Shown here in pieces: positions 60,273-64,000 of a stretch of 64,000 nucleotides of DNA (positions are counted from its first letter, which is position 1; every line of letters starts with the position of its first letter). The stretch is from positions 57,968 through 121,967 of the forward strand of contig CALAYL010000055.1 of NCBI GenBank assembly GCA_937894725.1. Reading direction: 5' to 3'. The position numbers were made by a program, and so were the translations under genes. The DNA comes from an uncultured Bacteroidota bacterium. GTDB lineage: Bacteria; Bacteroidota; Bacteroidia; Chitinophagales; LD1. The notes beneath the pieces are model-generated. The model had not been told where the DNA came from and searched no databases. It worked only from the letters and a program-made list of their open reading frames with translations.

Positions 60273-60288
60273 TCCTAATTTTACAAGT

Positions 60289-60654
60289 ATGCAAAGTACA
60301 TCTATAGATTATTTACCGATAGTAATGCAAGCCGTGTTTGCGGCTGGCTTTGTAGCGTTGATGCTATTTCTATCGCATATCACAGGGCCTAAACGAAAAT
60401 CCTTTAATAAAGACGCCAATTTCGAGTGCGGTATAAAAGCCTATGGCAATGCCCGTGTTCCTTTTTCTATCAAATATTTTTTGGTGGCTATTTTGTTTGT
60501 ATTGTTTGATGTGGAGGTTATTTTCCTATATCCTTGGGCTGTCAATTTTAAAGAATTGGGCTTTATTGGCCTTTATAAAATGTTGTTATTTATGGGTTTG
60601 CTACTCATTGGATTTTTCTATATCATTAAAAAGAAGGCCCTTGAGTGGGAATAA
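60289..60654 (+). CDS. nuoA: NADH-quinone oxidoreductase subunit A
   Basis: 121 residues, three membrane helices. It contains FNKDANFECGIKAYGNARVPFSIKYFLVAILFVLFDVEVIFLYPWAV, the strongly conserved NuoA loop and helix with acidic residues of the quinone channel region. It is the first gene of the complex I operon and has its own promoter. Confidence 0.96.
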   Translation: MQSTSIDYLPIVMQAVFAAGFVALMLFLSHITGPKRKSFNKDANFECGIKAYGNARVPFSIKYFLVAILFVLFDVEVIFLYPWAVNFKELGFIGLYKMLLFMGLLLIGFFYIIKKKALEWE

Positions 60655-60667
60655 AAAATAAAACACT

Positions 60668-61216
60668 ATGAGTGAAATAAAAATGGTAGCCCCACCGCAG
60701 GGAATCGAAGGTCAAGGATTTTTTGCTACCTCTATAGATCAGGTAGTTGGTTTGGCTCGTTCAAAATCCTTGTGGCCATTGCCGTTTGCTACTTCTTGTT
60801 GTGGCATTGAGTTTATGGCTACTATGGCTTCTACTTACGATCTCGCTCGATTTGGTTCAGAGCGTCCGAGTTTTTCGCCTCGTCAAGCAGATATGCTTAT
60901 GGTTATGGGTACTATCGCTAAGAAAATGGGGCCTGTGCTCCGTCAGGTATATGAGCAAATGGCCGAACCGCGTTGGGTGATGGCAGTTGGTGCTTGTGCT
61001 TCTTCGGGTGGTGTATTTGATACCTACTCTGTACTGCAAGGTATAGATAAAGTGATTCCTGTGGATGTATATGTGCCTGGTTGCCCTCCACGTCCTGAGC
61101 AAATTTTAGAAGGTATTATGAAACTTCAAGAGTTGGTCAAAAACGAATCCTTTAGTCGTAGAAATTCACCGGAATACAAAGCCCTATTGGCTTCTTATGG
61201 TATAAATGTAAACTAA
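60668..61216 (+). CDS. nuoB: NADH-quinone oxidoreductase subunit B
   Basis: 182 residues, carries the N2 iron-sulfur cluster next to the quinone. The cluster motifs are ATSCCGIEFMATMAS near 37-51, GACASSGGVFDTY near 101-113 and VPGCPPRPEQILEGI near 132-146. 13 bp after nuoA. Confidence 0.97.
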   Translation: MSEIKMVAPPQGIEGQGFFATSIDQVVGLARSKSLWPLPFATSCCGIEFMATMASTYDLARFGSERPSFSPRQADMLMVMGTIAKKMGPVLRQVYEQMAEPRWVMAVGACASSGGVFDTYSVLQGIDKVIPVDVYVPGCPPRPEQILEGIMKLQELVKNESFSRRNSPEYKALLASYGINVN

Positions 61217-61220
61217 CAAC

Positions 61221-61751
61221 ATGGCTTTAGACGATAATATAGTTTTAGAAAAAATCACCGCACAGTTTGGTGATAAAGTAAAGTTAAATACCGAATCACT
61301 CGACATGCTATGTGTTGAGGTAGAGTCTGGTATCATCCATGAGTTCATTCAGTTTCTAAGAGATGATTCTACTCTTAGATTCAATTTTTTGACTACGCTT
61401 TGTGGTATGCATTATCCTAAAAATGATGTGTCAAGACAATTTGGAGTGACCTATCATATTCACAATTGGGTGGATAATTTCAGGATGCGTATCAAGGTTT
61501 ATTTGGATGGCAATAATCCAGAAATTGAAACTGTGTCAGACTTATTTTTATCTGCCAATTGGCAAGAGCGAGAAACTTACGATTTTTTCGGTATTGTCTT
61601 TTTGAAACATCCAGATTTGAAACGCATTTTAAATATGGACGAGATGATATCATTTCCAATGCGCAAAGATTTTCCGCTCGAAGACAAAGACCGAACTGAT
61701 AAAGACGACCGCTATTTTGGTAGAATACCTGTCAATCAAAACAACAACTAA
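61221..61751 (+). CDS. nuoC: NADH-quinone oxidoreductase subunit C
   Basis: 176 residues, hydrophilic connecting subunit. Family signature LSANWQERETYDFFGIVFLKHPDLKRILN-x-DE near 108-140 and FPMRKDFPLED. It is separate from nuoD rather than fused as in E. coli, and it overlaps nuoD by 1 bp (TAATG). Confidence 0.96.
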   Translation: MALDDNIVLEKITAQFGDKVKLNTESLDMLCVEVESGIIHEFIQFLRDDSTLRFNFLTTLCGMHYPKNDVSRQFGVTYHIHNWVDNFRMRIKVYLDGNNPEIETVSDLFLSANWQERETYDFFGIVFLKHPDLKRILNMDEMISFPMRKDFPLEDKDRTDKDDRYFGRIPVNQNNN

Positions 61752-62992
61752 TGACCACGCAAACACTCTCACATAATATAGAAAAACGCTATGCTGACCT
61801 CATCCAACAAAAAGAAAATGAAGATGGTAGCGAATTGTCTATCCTAAATCTAGGACCCACCCACCCCGCTACACACGGTATCTTCCAAAATGTATTGCTC
61901 ATGGATGGGGAGCGCATCGTGGATGCTGAGCAAACAGTTGGGTATATACATCGTGCATTTGAGAAAATAGCTGAGAATCGCCCTTTTTATCAGATTACTC
62001 CTCTTACGGATCGTATGAACTATTGTTCATCGCCTATCAACAACATAGGCTGGTGGATGACTATCGAAAAAATGCTAGGTATAGAAGTGCCAAAGCGTGT
62101 ACAATATATGCGGGTTATAGTGATGGAGTTGGCACGTATCACCGATCATCTTATATGTAATTCTATTTTGGGTGTGGACTCTGGCGCATTTACTGGGTTT
62201 TTATACATTTTCCAAGCTAGAGAAGATGTGTATGAAATTTACGAAGAAATATGCGGAGCTCGTTTGACTACCAATATGGGACGCATAGGGGGATGGGAGC
62301 GTGACTGGTCGCCTGCTACGTGGGCTAAGATTCATAAGTTTATGGAAACTTTCCCTGCTGCTTGGGAAGAGTTTGACGCACTCTTGACTCGAAATACTAT
62401 CTTTATGAACCGCTGCTTGAACGTAGGTGGCATAAGTGCAGAAAAAGCAATTAGTTATGGATTTTCAGGGCCAAATCTTAGAGCTGCTGGAGTAGATTAT
62501 GATATTCGTAAGATTAATCCATATTCCTCGTACGAAGATTTTGAATTTGATGTGCCAGTAGGTACAAATGGCGATACTTATGATCGCTATATGGTTCGTC
62601 AACAGGAAGTTAGAGAATCGTTGAAAATCATTCGTCAGGCATTAGACAAAATGCCAGAAGGTCCATATCATGCAGATGTACCGGATTACTATTTGCCACC
62701 AAAACAGGAGGTGTACAACAATATGGAAGCATTGATTTATCACTTTAAAATAGTGATGGGAGAAATACCTGTACCTGTTGGTGAAGTGTATCATGCAGTT
62801 GAAGGTGGAAATGGTGAGTTAGGATTCCATTTAGTGAGCGATGGTAGCAGAGTACCCTATCGTTTGCATTTTCGCAGACCATGCTTTATTTATTATCAAT
62901 CTTATACAGAACTTATCAGAGGCGGATATTTATCTGATGCTATATTAATATTGAGTTCACTCAATGTAATTGCAGGAGAACTAGACGCATAA
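61751..62992 (+). CDS. nuoD: NADH-quinone oxidoreductase subunit D
   Basis: 413 residues, 49-kDa type quinone-site subunit. Motifs are LNLGPTHPATHGIFQNVL near 32-49, GYIHRAFEKIAE near 63-74, LTDRMNYCSSP, MGRIGGWERDW and FHLVSDGSRVPYRLHFRRP near the C-terminus. The loop that gives the quinone head-group His (HPATHG) is intact. It starts at the nuoC stop. Confidence 0.97.
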   Translation: MTTQTLSHNIEKRYADLIQQKENEDGSELSILNLGPTHPATHGIFQNVLLMDGERIVDAEQTVGYIHRAFEKIAENRPFYQITPLTDRMNYCSSPINNIGWWMTIEKMLGIEVPKRVQYMRVIVMELARITDHLICNSILGVDSGAFTGFLYIFQAREDVYEIYEEICGARLTTNMGRIGGWERDWSPATWAKIHKFMETFPAAWEEFDALLTRNTIFMNRCLNVGGISAEKAISYGFSGPNLRAAGVDYDIRKINPYSSYEDFEFDVPVGTNGDTYDRYMVRQQEVRESLKIIRQALDKMPEGPYHADVPDYYLPPKQEVYNNMEALIYHFKIVMGEIPVPVGEVYHAVEGGNGELGFHLVSDGSRVPYRLHFRRPCFIYYQSYTELIRGGYLSDAILILSSLNVIAGELDA

Positions 62993-63002
62993 ATCAAATA
63001 CT

Positions 63003-63548
63003 ATGAGCGAAATTCAATTTAGTGAGCCATTGATGGCGAGAATACAAGAAATCATTAAGCGATTTCCTGAGGGCAAACAAAAATCTGCTCAGATAGCTGT
63101 TTTGCACGAAGTGCAAGATGCCTATAACCATACTATGACTGTACCTTTGATGGACAAAATAGCGGAGATTCTTTCTATCAGACCTATTGAGGTGTATGAA
63201 GTAGCTACTTTCTATAGTATGTATAATCACAAAAATCCCGGCAAATTTATGTTGGAGTTTTGTCAAACTTCACCTTGTTGCCTCAAAGGAGCGGAGAAGA
63301 TGATGGAATATACCTGTAAAAAGCTTGGAGTTGAATTAGGAGAAGTAACCGCAGATGGGAAATTTTCGGTAAAAGGGGTTGAGTGTTTGGGAGCCTGTGG
63401 ATATGCACCTATGATGCAAGTGGGTGATTATTATTATGAGTTTTTGAACGAAGAGAAAATAGATAAATTAATTGAAGAGTTTAAGGCATTGGATGGCGAC
63501 ATGAACCAAACAAAACCTGAGCCCAAAGTATTGATGACAAACGCTTAA
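63003..63548 (+). CDS. nuoE: NADH-quinone oxidoreductase subunit E
   Basis: 181 residues, 24-kDa subunit with a [2Fe-2S] cluster held by CQTSPCC near 91-97 and CLGACGYAPMM near 135-145. The family's IRPIEVYEVATFYSMY-like helix is near 60-75. A polar tail of about 20 residues follows the core. 9 bp before nuoF. Confidence 0.96.
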   Translation: MSEIQFSEPLMARIQEIIKRFPEGKQKSAQIAVLHEVQDAYNHTMTVPLMDKIAEILSIRPIEVYEVATFYSMYNHKNPGKFMLEFCQTSPCCLKGAEKMMEYTCKKLGVELGEVTADGKFSVKGVECLGACGYAPMMQVGDYYYEFLNEEKIDKLIEEFKALDGDMNQTKPEPKVLMTNA

Positions 63549-63557
63549 GTAAAAACA

Positions 63558-64000
63558 ATGAGTAAGAAAATATTATTAGAACACGTCAGAGTACCAGGGA
63601 TAGAAACCTACGAAGTCTATCGCTCTAAAGGCGGATATGCCTCGGTAGAGAAGGCACTCAAAGCCCAGAACCCAGACGAGTTGGTAGAGGAAGTAAAGAA
63701 ATCTGGATTGAGAGGAAGAGGAGGTGCTGGTTTCCCTACGGGTTTGAAATGGAGTTTTATAGACAAGAAAAGTGGAAAACCTCGTCACTTGGTTTGCAAT
63801 GCGGATGAGTCGGAACCAGGTACATTCAAAGATAGATTTTTGATGGAATATATTCCTCATCTTTTGATAGAGGGGATGATTACTTCTTCTTATGCCTTAG
63901 GTGCCAATCTTTCATATATCTACATCCGTGGTGAATATATGTGGGTGTATCGCATTTTAGAGAAAGCCATCAACGAAGCGAAAGCGGCAGGTTGGTTAGG
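63558..64000 (+). CDS. nuoF: NADH-quinone oxidoreductase subunit F (cut by window edge)
   Basis: The first 147 residues of the 51-kDa NADH-binding subunit. The NADH-binding loop LRGRGGAGFPTGLKWSF near 50-66 and FMN-site NADESEPGTFKDR near 80-92 are visible, followed by IYIRGEYMWVY. The Fe-S ligand region lies beyond the edge. Confidence 0.96.
   Translation, partial: MSKKILLEHVRVPGIETYEVYRSKGGYASVEKALKAQNPDELVEEVKKSGLRGRGGAGFPTGLKWSFIDKKSGKPRHLVCNADESEPGTFKDRFLMEYIPHLLIEGMITSSYALGANLSYIYIRGEYMWVYRILEKAINEAKAAGWL

Noticed and set aside
1..64000. Mobile elements, CRISPR arrays, rRNA, prophage or plasmid origin
   Set aside because: No transposase, integrase, direct-repeat array, rRNA sequence or partition genes were found; gene order and base composition look uniform by eye.

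Overview
The window is AT-rich, densely packed chromosomal DNA that looks like a member of the Bacteroidota. The evidence is a BT_3928-type DoxX/thioredoxin fusion, a DUF1599 protein, a PorT-like gene joined to ubiE/menG, a protease ending in a type IX secretion (T9SS) sorting domain, TonB-type receptors with a carboxypeptidase-regulatory N-terminus, type B ribosomal protein L31, and promoters of the Bacteroidota form TAnnTTTG with an upstream TTG/TTTG. I cannot place it below phylum. It reads as core genome: no insertion sequence, prophage, integrase, CRISPR array or rRNA operon was seen.

Layout. 1-5.5 kb: minus-strand aroK (cut by the left edge), a peptide-type ABC permease, the BT_3928 and DUF1599 genes, then rfbD and rfbC for dTDP-rhamnose, and a GNAT gene on the plus strand. 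5.5-10 kb: porT-ubiE facing engB, L31, a DUF47/PiT phosphate pair and tRNA-Leu(GAG). 10-19.2 kb: an outer-membrane barrel protein, two response regulators, cysQ, folP, rnhA and sucB-sucA. 19.4-29.2 kb: succinate-semialdehyde dehydrogenase, aroB-aroA, hldD, ilvE, rdgB, an ECF sigma factor with a probable anti-sigma factor, and ychF. 29.2-34.3 kb: a minus-strand envelope group (retropepsin-like protease, EamA protein, TonB-type receptor, four-repeat membrane protein, PepSY-like protein, small secreted protein). 34.4-41.1 kb: dnaG, a GreA-C-like gene, an M20 dipeptidase followed by a previously unlisted 31-codon small ORF, a desaturase, yegP, ung and tRNA-Arg(TCT).

41.4-47.7 kb is the most distinctive region: a Crp/Fnr regulator followed by ten closely packed genes with a sulfur theme. 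They encode a TauE exporter, a CstB-like persulfide dioxygenase with two rhodanese domains, a single rhodanese, a SAM methyltransferase, three very small membrane proteins, thioredoxin, a rhodanese lipoprotein and a YeiH-type exporter. A perfect 7-bp inverted repeat overlaps the tauE promoter and is a candidate operator. This resembles the Staphylococcus cst sulfide/persulfide detoxification operon in function, but with a different regulator and extra parts.

47.9-64 kb: a DEAD-box helicase, an outer-membrane protein opposite a SulP anion transporter, tilS with a TPR gene, etfBA, an M4 metalloprotease carrying a T9SS tail, a lipoprotein, an inositol-monophosphatase-family gene, and the start of the complex I operon nuoABCDEF (nuoF cut by the right edge). 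Together etfBA, sucAB, menG and nuo indicate a respiring, menaquinone-using metabolism.
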